Shown here: in pieces, positions 1-8,713 of the stretch
Numbering within the stretch: the first letter of the stretch is position 1
Layout: each line of letters begins with the position of its first letter
Assembly (NCBI GenBank): GCA_019240475.1
Contig: JAFAYI010000006.1
Coordinates: 310,001-374,000 of the forward strand
Reading direction: 5' to 3'
Source: Acidobacteriaceae bacterium
Lineage (GTDB): Bacteria; Acidobacteriota; Terriglobia; Bryobacterales; Bryobacteraceae
DNA: 64,000 bases
The notes under the pieces: generated by a model
What the model was told of the DNA's origin: nothing
Databases searched by the model: none
Seen by the model: only the letters and a program-made list of their open reading frames with translations
Program-made: the position numbers and the translations under genes

Positions 1-673
1 GCCGCGCGGCATCTCAGGCTCGGGCGCCGAAGAGCGCGGCGTCAACACCATGACCTACACCCGCGCTGAAATCGAGCGCATCGCGCACATGGCGTTTCAG
101 CTCGCGCAAAAGCGTCGCAAGAAGGTCACCAGCGTCGACAAATCGAATGTGCTCGAGACCTCGCAGCTTTGGCGCCGCGTCGTCACCGAAGTCTCCGCGC
201 AATATAACGACGTCTCGCTCGATCACATGCTGGTCGACAACTGCGCCATGCAGCTCGTCATGAATCCCAAGCGCTTCGACGTCGTCGTCACCGAAAATAT
301 GTTCGGCGATATCTTGAGCGACGAAGCCGCCGTGCTCGCCGGCTCTATTGGAATGCTGCCTTCTGCATCCCTCGGCGGCAAGCGCGAATCGGGCGCCTGG
401 ACCGGCCTCTACGAACCCGTACATGGTTCTGCGCCCGATATCGCCGGTCAAAATAAAGCTAATCCGCTCGGCGCAATCGGCTCCGTCGGCGCCATGCTTC
501 AGTACAGCTTCGGTTTAGTCGAAGAAGCGCGCGCCGTCAGCCGCGCCATCGAAGAGGTTCTAATCAGCGGGCGCGTAACAGCCGACCTGCGGCCCTCCGG
601 CCCGCCCGCGACCACCAGCGAAGTGGGCGACGCCGTCTGCGCCGCGCTCGCCGTTCGCGCCGCCTCCGCATAG
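1..673 (+). CDS. leuB: 3-isopropylmalate dehydrogenase, C-terminal part (cut by window start)
   Basis: LeuB oxidatively decarboxylates 3-isopropylmalate to 2-oxoisocaproate in leucine synthesis, using NAD. The frame is open from base 2 and runs to the stop at 671-673; the N-terminal part lies outside the window. Visible family motifs are the [19 protein letters not shown] segment, the catalytic-lysine region [17 protein letters not shown], the metal-binding segment with [11 protein letters not shown], and the NAD-binding segment [18 protein letters not shown]. leuC begins 13 bp downstream, which supports a leuBCD operon. An in-frame ATG at base 50 is internal to the conserved fold and is not the real start. 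Identification is secure. Confidence 0.96.
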   Translation, partial: PRGISGSGAEERGVNTMTYTRAEIERIAHMAFQLAQKRRKKVTSVDKSNVLETSQLWRRVVTEVSAQYNDVSLDHMLVDNCAMQLVMNPKRFDVVVTENMFGDILSDEAAVLAGSIGMLPSASLGGKRESGAWTGLYEPVHGSAPDIAGQNKANPLGAIGSVGAMLQYSFGLVEEARAVSRAIEEVLISGRVTADLRPSGPPATTSEVGDAVCAALAVRAASA

Positions 674-686
674 CCACAGAAATCCC

Positions 687-2087
687 ATGCCTCGCACGAT
701 TATCGAAAAAGTTTGGAACAATCACATCGTTGCCGAGCGCCCCGGCGCTCCCACTCTGCTCTACATCGACCTCCACCTGGTCCACGAGGTCACATCTCCT
801 CAAGCCTTCTCCGGCCTTCGCGAGCGCGGCCTGCAAGTGCGCCGCCCCGATCTCACCATCGGCACCACGGACCACAGCATCCCCACCTACGACCGCTCTC
901 TGCCGATCCTTGATGAAATCGCCGGCCAGCAGATCAGTCAGTTTGAAAAGAACTGCCGCGATTTCGGCGTCCCGTTTTACGGGCCTCACAGCGAGAAGCA
1001 AGGAATCGTCCACATCATCGGCCCCGAGCAAGGCCTCACCCAGCCCGGCATGACCGTTGTCTGCGGCGACAGCCACACCGCCACCCACGGCGCCTTCGGC
1101 GCGCTCGCCTTCGGCATCGGCACCAGCCAGGTGGAGCATGTGCTCGCTTCCCAATGCCTGCTGCAAACGCGATCCAAGACCTACGAAGTGCGCGTCGAAG
1201 GAACGCTCCGCCCCGGTGTCGCGGCCAAGGACATCATCCTGAATCTGATCTCGCGGATCGGCATCGGCGGCGGCACCGGCTGCGTGTTCGAATACGCAGG
1301 TTCGGCCATTCGCTCGCTCTCGATGGAGGAGCGCATGACCATCTGCAACATGTCCATCGAAGCAGGCGCGCGCGCCGGCCTGGTCGCCCCCGACGATACA
1401 ACCTATCAATATCTCTCCGGCCGCCCCTACGCCCCCCAAGGCGCCGGCTGGGAGCGCGCTCTCGCCCTCTGGCGCGGGCTTCCGTCCGATCCCGGGGCAA
1501 CCTTCGATAAGCGCATAGACATCGACGCCTCTAGCCTTGAGCCCATGATCACCTTCGGCACCAATCCCGGCATGGGCATTCCCATCACCGCGCCCGTTCC
1601 CGACCCATCCTCCATGAACGATCCGCTCGAACGCGATTCGTTAGGCAAAGCTTTGCGCTACATGGATCTGCCTTCCGGGCGCCCGCTGCTCGGCCATCCC
1701 GTTAACGTCGTATTCATCGGAAGCTGCACCAACTCGCGCATCTCCGACCTGCGGGCCGCCGCCGAAATCTTCAAGGGCCGCAAGGTCAATCCTAAGGTGC
1801 GCGTCATGGTGGTGCCCGGCTCGCAGCTCGTCAAGAAGCAGGCGCAGGCCGAAGGCCTCGACCGCATCTTCAAAGACGCCGGCGCCGATTGGCGAGAAGC
1901 CGGCTGCTCGATGTGCATCGCCATGAACGGCGACCAGCTCTCGCCCGGCGAATACAGCGTCTCCACCAGCAATCGCAACTTCGAGGGGCGCCAGGGTAAA
2001 GGCGGCCGAACGTTCCTCGCCAGCCCCTTAACCGCAGCCGCCGCTGCTGTCACCGGCGTCGTCACAGATGTCCGCACGCTGATCTAG
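687..2087 (+). CDS. leuC: 3-isopropylmalate dehydratase large subunit
   Basis: LeuC is the [4Fe-4S] large subunit of isopropylmalate isomerase, which converts 2- to 3-isopropylmalate together with LeuD. The 466-residue length is normal for the bacterial LeuC type. Cluster ligands are visible at the expected places: Cys in [14 protein letters not shown] near residue 346 and the CSMC pair near residues 407 and 410. The [13 protein letters not shown] substrate-site segment lies near residues 127-139. The ATG at 687 gives the conserved [11 protein letters not shown]-terminus. leuD follows after 12 bp with a TAGGAG ribosome-binding site that overlaps the leuC stop. Confidence 0.98.
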   Translation: MPRTIIEKVWNNHIVAERPGAPTLLYIDLHLVHEVTSPQAFSGLRERGLQVRRPDLTIGTTDHSIPTYDRSLPILDEIAGQQISQFEKNCRDFGVPFYGPHSEKQGIVHIIGPEQGLTQPGMTVVCGDSHTATHGAFGALAFGIGTSQVEHVLASQCLLQTRSKTYEVRVEGTLRPGVAAKDIILNLISRIGIGGGTGCVFEYAGSAIRSLSMEERMTICNMSIEAGARAGLVAPDDTTYQYLSGRPYAPQGAGWERALALWRGLPSDPGATFDKRIDIDASSLEPMITFGTNPGMGIPITAPVPDPSSMNDPLERDSLGKALRYMDLPSGRPLLGHPVNVVFIGSCTNSRISDLRAAAEIFKGRKVNPKVRVMVVPGSQLVKKQAQAEGLDRIFKDAGADWREAGCSMCIAMNGDQLSPGEYSVSTSNRNFEGRQGKGGRTFLASPLTAAAAAVTGVVTDVRTLI

Positions 2088-2099
2088 GAGCGCCCAAGC

Positions 2100-2708
2100 A
2101 TGGAAAAATTCGAGCCTCTCACCAGCCGCATCGCCGTCCTCGCCAGCGACAACATCGACACCGACCAGATCATTCCCGCGCGTTTTCTGAAGACCACCTC
2201 GAAAGCCGGTCTCGGCGACCAGCTCTTCTTCGATTGGCGCTACGATGCCGACGGCAATCCTCGCCCCGAATTTCTTCTCAACAAGCCAGAGGGCCGCGCG
2301 GCTCAAGTCCTGCTCGCCGGAGACAACTTCGGCTGCGGCAGCTCGCGCGAGCATGCTCCTTGGGCGCTGCTTCAATACGGTTTCCGCGCCGTCATCAGCA
2401 CTTCGTTCGCCGACATCTTTCGCGGCAACGCGCTCAAAAATTCGCTGCTGCCCATCGCCATCCCGTCCGTTGCGCACAAGGCTCTGCTCCAAGCCGCGGC
2501 CACGGACCCCGCCGCGACAGTGACGGTCGATCTCGCTACTCAAACACTGCAGCTACCCGACGGCTCATCCGTCGAATTCCCCATCGATCCCTTCGCCAAG
2601 CACTGCATGCTCGAAGGCATCGATGAACTCGGCTACATCCTCCAACAGGACGCCGCCATCGCCGCTTACGAATCGCAGCGGCCGCTGACCGTTAATACTC
2701 TGGGGTAG
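2100..2708 (+). CDS. leuD: 3-isopropylmalate dehydratase small subunit
   Basis: LeuD is the swivelling small subunit of isopropylmalate isomerase and partners LeuC. At 202 residues it is the usual proteobacterial-type length. Diagnostic segments are [18 protein letters not shown] near the start, [14 protein letters not shown] near residues 78-91 and the C-terminal [18 protein letters not shown]. The gene starts with ATG, 8 bp after a TAGGAG ribosome-binding site. It is the last gene of the leu operon; its stop directly abuts the stop of a toxin gene on the other strand, leaving no room for a separate terminator. Confidence 0.98.
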   Translation: MEKFEPLTSRIAVLASDNIDTDQIIPARFLKTTSKAGLGDQLFFDWRYDADGNPRPEFLLNKPEGRAAQVLLAGDNFGCGSSREHAPWALLQYGFRAVISTSFADIFRGNALKNSLLPIAIPSVAHKALLQAAATDPAATVTVDLATQTLQLPDGSSVEFPIDPFAKHCMLEGIDELGYILQQDAAIAAYESQRPLTVNTLG

Positions 2709-2996
2709 TTAGTGCGATGCCTCGCGCCTCGCAGCGTGCCAGAAGTGCAATATCTCAACACGATTCTGTTCCTCATCGATACGGTAGTAGATGCGAACCG
2801 GAGTATGCAGCAGCTTTCTCACTCCGGGGCGCTTCTCGACGGGTTCACCCATCCGGGGAAATCGCGCCAACATCTCCACGTGATTGAGAATCGCAGCCGC
2901 AAACCGCTCTGCGGCACTCGGGTTATCTCTCCGGATGTAATCGACAATTTGCAGCAGATCGCGTTTGGCACTCCGCGAAACGACTATCTGGAACAC
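2709..2996 (-). CDS. ParE/RelE-family toxin of a type II toxin-antitoxin pair
   Basis: The 95-residue protein has the ParE/RelE fold pattern: an N-terminal beta strand and helix (SRSAKRDLLQIVDYIRRDNP), a second helix (AAERFAAAILNHVEML) followed by FPRMGEPV, and C-terminal strands VRIYYRIDEEQNRVEILHFWHA with the conserved late Arg/His. The start is GTG at 2996 and lies inside the 3' end of the upstream antitoxin gene, the usual translational coupling. Members inhibit gyrase (ParE) or cleave mRNA (RelE); the sequence does not let me say which. It converges on leuD with no gap. Confidence 0.88.
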   Translation of the reverse strand: MFQIVVSRSAKRDLLQIVDYIRRDNPSAAERFAAAILNHVEMLARFPRMGEPVEKRPGVRKLLHTPVRIYYRIDEEQNRVEILHFWHAARREASH

Positions 2997-3151
2997 CTTA
3001 CCGCGATCTCTCTGCGCAGCTCATCCAACGCATCCGCCTGCCCCGCTTCGATCTCCGCCATTCCCTCATCGATCCGCGCCAGCGTAGCGTCGTCCTCGTC
3101 ATCCAGCATGCCCACCGGATTGTCGAACTCTAGCGGCTGCGGTTCGCCCAT
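2984..3151 (-). CDS. Small acidic antitoxin paired with the ParE/RelE-like toxin
   Basis: This 55-residue open frame starts at the ATG complementary to 3149-3151 and ends with TAG at 2984-2986, overlapping the GTG start of the toxin by 13 bp. The product is acidic (MLDDEDDATLARIDEGMAEIEAGQ), with a predicted helical C-terminal half, as in small addiction-module antitoxins that wrap their toxin. The gene order, antitoxin then toxin with overlap, is the classical type II arrangement. I do not recognise a specific family such as ParD or CopG with certainty; the role is inferred mainly from position, size and composition. Confidence 0.75.
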   Translation of the reverse strand: MGEPQPLEFDNPVGMLDDEDDATLARIDEGMAEIEAGQADALDELRREIAVRCSR

Positions 3152-3213
3152 ATCACAACAGTAGCGCGTTTCGTCGTCCTGAAAAGCCCGTTTCCCATGC
3201 TATTTTGGCTCTA

Positions 3214-3996
3214 GTGTCGTCGCCCCTGAACATCTCCATCGAGCAGTACGAAGGCCCGTTGGACCTCTTACTGGACCTCATCCGGAAGCAGGAAATCAAC
3301 ATCTACGACATCCCTATCGCCAAAATCACCGCTCAGTATCTCGACTACCTCCAGAAAGCCATGGAGCTCGACATCGAGCTCAGCTCCGAATTCGTCTACA
3401 TGGCCGCCACGCTCATTCACATCAAGAGCAAGCTGCTACTGCCGCGCGATCCCGAGCTCGACAAGATCTCGCCCGAAGAAGATCCGCGCAAAGAGTTGGT
3501 CGATCGCCTCCTCGAACACGAGCGCTTCAAGAACGCCGCCGAAATGCTCCAGCAAAAACGCATTGTTGAAGAAGCCGTCTGGTCGAACCCGCAGATCGCG
3601 CAATTTCTCGCCGAGGAGGAAGGCCCCTCGCTCGACGTCAACATCTTCGATCTCGTCAAGACCTTTCAAGGCGTGTTGGAACGCGCAAAGAATCGGCCCA
3701 TCTACGAAATCGGGAAAGAATCCGTCAGCGTCCCCGAGATGATTCGTTTCCTCCAGCACGAACTTTCGCGCCGCCGACCCGGCCCGCTATCCGCCACCCA
3801 GCTATTCGAAGGCCAACGCAGTCGCCGCGCCATGATCGTGCTCTTTCTCGCCATCCTCGAACTGGTCAAACGGCAAAGCGTCGAGCTTACGCAAGGCGAA
3901 GCCTTCGGTGACATCGGCCTCAAACGCGGCCCCGCTTTCGATGAGCTGCGCGAAAATGCGGATGACCTCGCCGCCGTGGAGCAGGAATACCGTTGA
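3214..3996 (+). CDS. scpA: Segregation and condensation protein A (kleisin)
   Basis: ScpA is the kleisin that bridges the SMC ATPase heads and ScpB in the bacterial condensin used for chromosome organisation. The N-terminus has the family signature EQYEGPLDLLLDLIRKQEINIYDIPIAKIT, the SMC-neck-binding helices, followed by the conserved LIHIKSKLLLP. The C-terminal winged helix contains FLAILELVKRQSVELTQGEAFGDI. GTG at 3214 is preferred; TTG at 3205 is in frame and would add three residues. The stop overlaps the TTG start of scpB by 4 bp. Confidence 0.95.
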   Translation: MSSPLNISIEQYEGPLDLLLDLIRKQEINIYDIPIAKITAQYLDYLQKAMELDIELSSEFVYMAATLIHIKSKLLLPRDPELDKISPEEDPRKELVDRLLEHERFKNAAEMLQQKRIVEEAVWSNPQIAQFLAEEEGPSLDVNIFDLVKTFQGVLERAKNRPIYEIGKESVSVPEMIRFLQHELSRRRPGPLSATQLFEGQRSRRAMIVLFLAILELVKRQSVELTQGEAFGDIGLKRGPAFDELRENADDLAAVEQEYR

Positions 3997-4751
3997 TCGA
4001 CGAAGTGCCCGAATCTCCCGCCCTCGAGACCCCCGCCTCCGACGATCTCCTCATAGCCGAAGCCGTCGTAGAGCCGCCGCCCCAACCTGAAAACGCAGCT
4101 GCTCTAAAGGCAGTCATCGAAGCGGTCGTCTACATCACCGATGAGCCGCTCACGCCCGAACAAATTGCCTCGGCCCTGGATCAGCCGCTCGACCGCGTCA
4201 AAGAAATACTCAATCAACTCATCGCCGAATACTCCGCGCCTGAGCGCGGCCTCTCCGTCCGCGAACTCGCTGGAGGCTTCAAGCTCTCCACCAAACCCGA
4301 GCATCACGAATCCATCCGCCAATTCGTCAAGCGCCTCCAGCCACCGCTGAAACTCTCGCTCCCCGCGCTCGAAACGCTCGCCGTCATCGCCTACAAACAG
4401 CCCGTCACCGCTCCCGAAATTCTCGACATCCGCGGCGTGCAAGGCGCCGGTGTATTGAAAACCCTCCTCGATCGCAGGCTCATCGCCGCCGCCGGTCGCA
4501 AGAATGTTCTGGGCAAGCCCATTCTCTACAAGACCACCCGCGAATTTCTGATTCAATTCGGGCTCAGCTCCCTCGCAGAGCTGCCTACCTTGAAAGAATT
4601 TGAAGAACTCGGACGCTTCGCCCTAGCCGAGTCCGACGAAGCTCCCGCAGCCTCGGAAGCGCAGCCGGCTTCCGAACCGCCGCAACCCGAACCAGTATCA
4701 TCCGATCCCGAGCCGAGCGAGCCGCCCGACGTCGCCCACGACGATGCCTGA
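3993..4751 (+). CDS. scpB: Segregation and condensation protein B
   Basis: ScpB is a dimeric tandem winged-helix protein that binds the middle of ScpA in the SMC-ScpAB complex. The recognisable core runs from AALKAVIEAVVYITDEPLTPEQIA to LIQFGLSSLAELPTLKEF and includes ALETLAVIAYKQPVTAPEI and the GRKNVLGKPILYKTT wing. The start is TTG at 3993, overlapping the scpA stop as TTGA. A Pro/Glu/Ala-rich N-terminal extension of about 35 residues and an acidic Glu/Pro/Ser C-terminal tail of about 50 residues flank the core; both look disordered and are common add-ons. The 3' end overlaps the next gene by 8 bp. Confidence 0.95.
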   Translation: MIDEVPESPALETPASDDLLIAEAVVEPPPQPENAAALKAVIEAVVYITDEPLTPEQIASALDQPLDRVKEILNQLIAEYSAPERGLSVRELAGGFKLSTKPEHHESIRQFVKRLQPPLKLSLPALETLAVIAYKQPVTAPEILDIRGVQGAGVLKTLLDRRLIAAAGRKNVLGKPILYKTTREFLIQFGLSSLAELPTLKEFEELGRFALAESDEAPAASEAQPASEPPQPEPVSSDPEPSEPPDVAHDDA

Positions 4752-5511
4752 AGAGCGCCTCCAAAAAATCCTCTCGCAAGCCGGCATCGCCAGCCGGCGC
4801 AAAGCCGAAGAGTTGATTGCGGCCGGTCGCGTTTCCGTCAACGGCGAAACGGTTACCCAACTCGGCGCCAAAGCCGATCTCGCGCGCGACCAAGTCAAAG
4901 TGGACGGCCGTGTTCTCGCCGCTCCCAAGCATCACATCTACATCGCGCTCCATAAGCCGAAGAATTGCGTCACCACAATGCACGATCCGCAAGGGCGTCA
5001 GACCGTTATGTCGTTCTTCAAAGGCATGCGCGAGCGCATCTACCCGGTCGGCCGCCTCGATTACGCCAGCGAAGGACTACTGCTACTCACCAACGACGGG
5101 GACTTCGCCAACAAACTCACATCGCCCGCAAGCCACGTTACTAAGACTTATCTCGTCAAAGCCAACGGCGCGCTCACGCCCGGCCAGGAAGAGGAATTCC
5201 GCCACGGCATCCCCATGCACGGCCGCCGCACTGCTCCTGCCGGCCTGAAACTCATTCGCAAAGGCGAGAACCCGTGGTACGAAGTGCGCCTCGTCGAAGG
5301 CCGCCAGAACCAGATACGCATCATGTTCAAGCACTTCGGCCTGCTGGTCGAAAAGCTCAAGCGCGTAAAAATCGGCTTCCTGGATCTCGGCGTCTTGAAG
5401 CCCGGCGCCTACCGGACGCTCACCAACGCCGAGGTTGCTCGCTTCCGCAAGCTGATGCGCCTCGAAGAGGACCCTGCCGCCATCCCCTCCAAAGAGACCA
5501 TAGAAGCATGA
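4744..5511 (+). CDS. rluB: 23S rRNA pseudouridine synthase of the RluB/RsuA family
   Basis: The product isomerises a specific uridine in rRNA. An N-terminal S4 RNA-binding domain (RLQKILSQAGIASRRKAEELI, VSVNGETV) is followed by the RsuA/RluB catalytic core with VGRLDYASEGLLLLTNDGD, where the Asp near residue 105 is the catalytic nucleophile. The C-terminal EGRQNQIRIMFKHFG and VKIGFLDLGVLKPGAYR segments are characteristic. The length of 255 residues fits RluB, which modifies U2605, rather than the much longer eukaryotic-type enzymes; RluE or RsuA cannot be fully excluded. The association with scpAB is widespread. The ATG overlaps scpB and the stop overlaps the next ATG. Confidence 0.93.
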   Translation: MPEERLQKILSQAGIASRRKAEELIAAGRVSVNGETVTQLGAKADLARDQVKVDGRVLAAPKHHIYIALHKPKNCVTTMHDPQGRQTVMSFFKGMRERIYPVGRLDYASEGLLLLTNDGDFANKLTSPASHVTKTYLVKANGALTPGQEEEFRHGIPMHGRRTAPAGLKLIRKGENPWYEVRLVEGRQNQIRIMFKHFGLLVEKLKRVKIGFLDLGVLKPGAYRTLTNAEVARFRKLMRLEEDPAAIPSKETIEA

Positions 5512-5915
5512 TGAACGACACCGAGATCACCGAACTGTTGCGCACGGCGAAGGTCGTAGCCGTGGTCGGGCTTTCGAGCAACCCAATGCGCCCCAGCTTC
5601 GGCGTCTCGCGCTTTCTCCAGCGCCAGGGATTTCGCATCATCCCGGTGAATCCCAATGAGACCGAAGTCTTGGGCGAGCGCGCCTACTCGTCCGTCACCG
5701 CCATCCCGGAGGCCATCGACATCGTCAACATCTTCCGCCGTCCCGCGCGCGTTCCCGAAATAGTGGAGGAAGCGATCGCCAAAGGCGCGCGCTGCGTCTG
5801 GATGCAGGAAGGCGTCGTCAATCACGACGCTGCACGCAAAGCCGAAGCCGCCGGCATGCCGGTCGTCATGGATCGCTGCATTCTGAAGGAGCTTGCTCGT
5901 CTATTGCCGTACTAG
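5508..5915 (+). CDS. CoA-binding Rossmann-fold protein (YccU type)
   Basis: This is a 135-residue single-domain CoA_binding protein. The N-terminal KVVAVVGLSSNPMRPSFGVSRFLQRQG is the nucleotide-binding loop, followed by FRIIPVNPNETEVLG and the C-terminal GVVNHDAARKAEAAGMPVVMDRCILKE typical of YccU-like proteins. Family members bind CoA in crystal structures, but no reaction is established. ATG 5508 overlaps the rluB stop as ATGA; a second ATG at 5511 would remove one Met. It is the last gene of the scpA-scpB-rluB operon. Its last eight codons are part of a 30-bp block repeated exactly 110 bp downstream. Confidence 0.9.
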   Translation: MMNDTEITELLRTAKVVAVVGLSSNPMRPSFGVSRFLQRQGFRIIPVNPNETEVLGERAYSSVTAIPEAIDIVNIFRRPARVPEIVEEAIAKGARCVWMQEGVVNHDAARKAEAAGMPVVMDRCILKELARLLPY

Positions 5916-6030
5916 CGCACAGGCCGTTTGGTGGCCGTTGTGCGCGCAAGCTTTTTAGCGCACAGGCCGTTTGGTGGCCGTTGTGCGGGCGAGCAAAGCA
6001 GCTTGCTCGTCTATTGCCGTACTAGCGCAC
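5891..6030 (+). repeat. Nested direct repeats at the 3' end of the CoA-binding gene
   Basis: Two duplications overlap here. A 30-bp block at 5891-5920, comprising the last codons and stop of the CoA-binding gene, recurs identically at 6001-6030. A 32-bp palindromic unit at 5913-5944 recurs identically at 5956-5987, an offset of 43 bp. The pattern suggests slippage or local duplication of a gene terminus plus its terminator hairpin. The second 30-bp copy no longer belongs to an open gene. Confidence 0.9.
5915..5956 (+). terminator. Probable rho-independent terminator after the scpA operon
   Basis: The sequence GCGCACA-GGCC ... GGCC-GT-TGTGCGC (about 5915-5945) can form an 11-bp, slightly bulged hairpin with a 7-nt loop. 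It is followed by AAGCTTTTT (5948-5956). The hairpin half is repeated at 5958-5988 without a T-run. Position directly after the operon's last stop supports termination. Confidence 0.65.
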
Positions 6031-6094
6031 TGAATCGCCCTCACCCTGAGAACATAGCGCGTCACGTTAAACTACCACTAAAGCCACCTTCGAC

Positions 6095-7381
6095 ATGCGT
6101 TCTCTTTTGCGGCCCGCCGCAGCCGCGATTGTGCTGTCAATCCCGCTGCTGCTTCTTCACGGCTGCGCTGTCCAATCGAGCGACATCCTGGGGCAAGCCT
6201 ACGTCGCCCCCGCCTCGCTCAACCTCCGCCGCGAGCTCGCCCAGAAGAACAACACCGTCGCCGTGCTGCATCATGGCGATCACGTCGGCATCCTCGACGT
6301 CCGTCGCCGTTTCATTAAGATTCGCTCCGACAAAGGCGCCGAAGGATGGGTCGATTCCACCGAACTGTTGAGCCCCGATCAGATGGATCAACTGCGCCGC
6401 GAACGCCAGGCCGCGCTTACTCTTCCGTCCGAGGGCGCCGCCGCCGTCTACGAAGCGCTGAACATCCACATCGAGCCCGACCGAAGATCCGCCGCCTTTG
6501 CCCGAATCCCCGAAGGAGGGGCTGTCGCCGTTCTCGGCCATCGGCTCGCGCCCAAAATCCTGACTCCACTCGCGCCTTCCTTTACCATCGAGCGCCCCCA
6601 GCCGCTCTCGCACAAGCCGCGCAAAGAGAAGGCCTCGAAGAACACGTTCCATCTTCCTCCTCCTCCGCCGCCGCCCAAGCCGCCCGCCAATTGGGAAGAC
6701 CTTTCTTCGGAGCGTGTAGACGGCGCCCAGGCCGCCCCGCCATCTCCGATCGCAAAACAGAATCAGTCTGCTGAAAAAAAATCTTCCGAACCCGCCAAGC
6801 CCGTCGTGTATGAAGACTGGACTCTCGTTCGCACCAAGGACCGCCAATGCGGCTGGGTGCTTTCCCGCAATCTGATGATGTCCATCCCGGACGAAGTCGC
6901 TCAATATGCGGAAGGCAAGCGCATCACGTCCTATTTCGATTTGGGCGCCGTCTCGGACGACGAAAAAGGCGAAAAGCACAATTGGCTCTGGACCACCTCC
7001 TCCGGCGCCGAGGCCTTCGATTTCGATTCCTGGCGCGTGTTCCTATGGAATCGCCGCCATCACCGCTACGAAACCTCCTTTCGGCAGCGCGATCTCGAAG
7101 GCTACTTCCCCGTCCATGTCGATGCGCCCGATGCGAACGCCTTCGGCCGCGCATTCGCGATCGTCACCAAGGACGACGACGGCAAATTCCACCGCCGCTC
7201 CTATCTGTTCGATGGAACCCGCGTGCATCTCACCGCAACCGAGGCTTTCCAGCCCCGCAGCCCCAATGAAAAGCCGGCGCCCGCTCTCGATGCAAGCAAG
7301 CTCTCGCCTCAAGGGGCGGCCCGTTCCGGATGGCTCAGCCGCAAGTGGACCGATCTGCGGCGCCGCCTCGCGGGCAGCTAA
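6095..7381 (+). CDS. SH3-domain lipoprotein of unknown function
   Basis: The 428-residue product has a lipoprotein signal (RPAAAAIVLSIPLLLLHGC) with the lipobox LLHGC near residues 22-26. Two bacterial SH3-like segments follow: one near residues 35-90 (LNLRRELAQKNNTVAVLHHGDHVGIL, IKIRSDKGAEGWVDSTEL) and one near 120-255 that ends with DWTLVRTKDRQCGWVLSRNLMM, with a Pro-rich insert (PPPPPPPKPP) between them. The C-terminal 150 residues resemble an unnamed domain with WRVFLWNRRHHRYETSFRQRDLEGYFPV. SH3 modules often bind peptidoglycan or cell-wall peptides, so an envelope role is likely but unproven. It converges on and overlaps the ABC ATPase gene by 4 bp. Confidence 0.75.
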   Translation: MRSLLRPAAAAIVLSIPLLLLHGCAVQSSDILGQAYVAPASLNLRRELAQKNNTVAVLHHGDHVGILDVRRRFIKIRSDKGAEGWVDSTELLSPDQMDQLRRERQAALTLPSEGAAAVYEALNIHIEPDRRSAAFARIPEGGAVAVLGHRLAPKILTPLAPSFTIERPQPLSHKPRKEKASKNTFHLPPPPPPPKPPANWEDLSSERVDGAQAAPPSPIAKQNQSAEKKSSEPAKPVVYEDWTLVRTKDRQCGWVLSRNLMMSIPDEVAQYAEGKRITSYFDLGAVSDDEKGEKHNWLWTTSSGAEAFDFDSWRVFLWNRRHHRYETSFRQRDLEGYFPVHVDAPDANAFGRAFAIVTKDDDGKFHRRSYLFDGTRVHLTATEAFQPRSPNEKPAPALDASKLSPQGAARSGWLSRKWTDLRRRLAGS

Positions 7382-8154
7382 GTCTCTTCGATCTGCCCTA
7401 CAATCTCCAGCCTGTCCATCGCCAGAAACTGCTGTACATGCGGATGCTTGCACTCATCCAGCTTCGATACCGGCCCGAAGTAAATCGCCTCGCCTCTATA
7501 CAGGAAGACAACCGAGTCCGCCACTTTCCTCATCAAGTCGAGATCGTGCGTTACCACAATGGCCGTCAGTCCCAATTGCCGTTTCAACCGGAGCATCAGG
7601 TTTCCAAGATCGTCGGACATGATGGGGTCCACCATCGTCGTCGGCTCGTCGTAAAGAATGCATTCGGGTTGCGCCGCCAGCGCGCGCGCAATCGCGACGG
7701 CCCGCTTGTAGCCCGTCGATAAATCGCCCGGCAGCAAATCCTTCACATGCTGCAGGTCCACCATCTTCAGTAGCCCGTCCACCACGTCTTCCTTGTTCTG
7801 CGCGTTATAGTCTTCGCGCAGCTCCAAAGAAAAAAGAATGTTTTCGCCGACCGTCATCGAATCGAACAACGCGCCCGATTGAAACACCATCGTCACTTTC
7901 TTGCGAATCTGCCGCAACTCCGCTTCCGTCATGTTCGTGATATCGGTATGGGCTACCAATATGTTGCCCCTGTCCGGCTTCACGAATCCCATGATGTGGC
8001 TCAGGCTCACCGACTTCCCCACTCCGCTCCGCCCGATAATTGCCAGCGTCTTCCCGGGGTCTACATAGAAATTCACGTCCACCAGCACGGGATGATCCCA
8101 GCTCTTGTAGACGTTCCGGAATTCTATGTAGTGATCCGATCCCTCAGCCGCCAT
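7378..8154 (-). CDS. ABC transporter ATP-binding protein of the MlaF/Mkl type
   Basis: The 258-residue ATPase has Walker A GRSGVGKS (residues about 41-48), Q-loop MVFQSGALFDSMTV and Walker B ILYDEPTTMVDP. The GALFDSMTVGENI stretch and FVKPDRG are typical of the MlaF/Mkl/TtgA group, which powers retrograde phospholipid or other lipid transport with an MlaE permease and MCE protein. The signature is LSTGYKRAVAIARAL rather than LSGG, which is unusual. No MlaE or MCE gene is within the window; the partners must be encoded elsewhere. The ATG overlaps the stop of mobA by 11 bp. Confidence 0.85.
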   Translation of the reverse strand: MAAEGSDHYIEFRNVYKSWDHPVLVDVNFYVDPGKTLAIIGRSGVGKSVSLSHIMGFVKPDRGNILVAHTDITNMTEAELRQIRKKVTMVFQSGALFDSMTVGENILFSLELREDYNAQNKEDVVDGLLKMVDLQHVKDLLPGDLSTGYKRAVAIARALAAQPECILYDEPTTMVDPIMSDDLGNLMLRLKRQLGLTAIVVTHDLDLMRKVADSVVFLYRGEAIYFGPVSKLDECKHPHVQQFLAMDRLEIVGQIEET

Positions 8155-8713
8155 CGCCCGCCCGCTGCCACGCCAGCACGTCTTCGGGAGTATTCAAATT
8201 CTCGAGCGGCCGCTCGATATCGAAAAACGACGCTTTCAGCTCTGCCACGACGTCCAGCATTCTTAACCGATCTTCATCTAATGCGCGCCGGATCGAGGGC
8301 AAACATTCTCTGCGATAGACCCCGCAAAGCGGCTGCACGTCGCCCCGCCCATCGCGCAGTACCACGCAACTCGTTTCGGTTTCCTCCGCTCTCCGCAACA
8401 GGCCGTGCAGCCACGCCGTCTCGAGCCCAGGCAAGTCGCACGCCACGATCAGATTCAACTCTCCGCGGCCGCTCTCGATGGCCGTTTCGATCCCCGCCAG
8501 CGGCCCCATTCCCGGCCGTATGTCGGGCAAACACTGCAGTTCTAAGGCCCCGTACCGCTCAACCGGCCCCACCAGCCCCACATTTCCCGCGACACTCCTC
8601 ACCTTCTCCGCCACATCTTCTACGAGCGTATGCGAGTTCCAGTCGAGCAGCGCCTTGTCGCGCCCCATCCGCCTGCTGCGTCCGCCTACAAGCACGAACC
8701 CAGCCGCTTGCAT
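8144..8713 (-). CDS. mobA: Molybdenum cofactor guanylyltransferase
   Basis: MobA attaches GMP to molybdopterin to give the MGD cofactor. The N-terminus has the diagnostic nucleotide-binding loop FVLVGGRSRRMGRDKALLDW, followed by LPDIRPGMGPLAGIETAI and LIVACDLPGL, the Asp that coordinates Mg. The C-terminal VQPLCGVYRRECLPSI and NLNTPEDV also match. ATG at 8713 gives 189 residues, the family's normal length; longer in-frame upstream sequence runs into the amidase leader and is not conserved. Its role next to a lipid-type ABC ATPase is not obvious. The C-terminus overlaps the ATPase start. Confidence 0.9.
   Translation of the reverse strand: MQAAGFVLVGGRSRRMGRDKALLDWNSHTLVEDVAEKVRSVAGNVGLVGPVERYGALELQCLPDIRPGMGPLAGIETAIESGRGELNLIVACDLPGLETAWLHGLLRRAEETETSCVVLRDGRGDVQPLCGVYRRECLPSIRRALDEDRLRMLDVVAELKASFFDIERPLENLNTPEDVLAWQRAGDGG

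Noticed and set aside
564..1439. Long minus-strand open frame across leuB-leuC
   Set aside because: Its translation is Arg/Gly/Asp-rich without motifs and mirrors leuC codons. LeuC is certain on the other strand.
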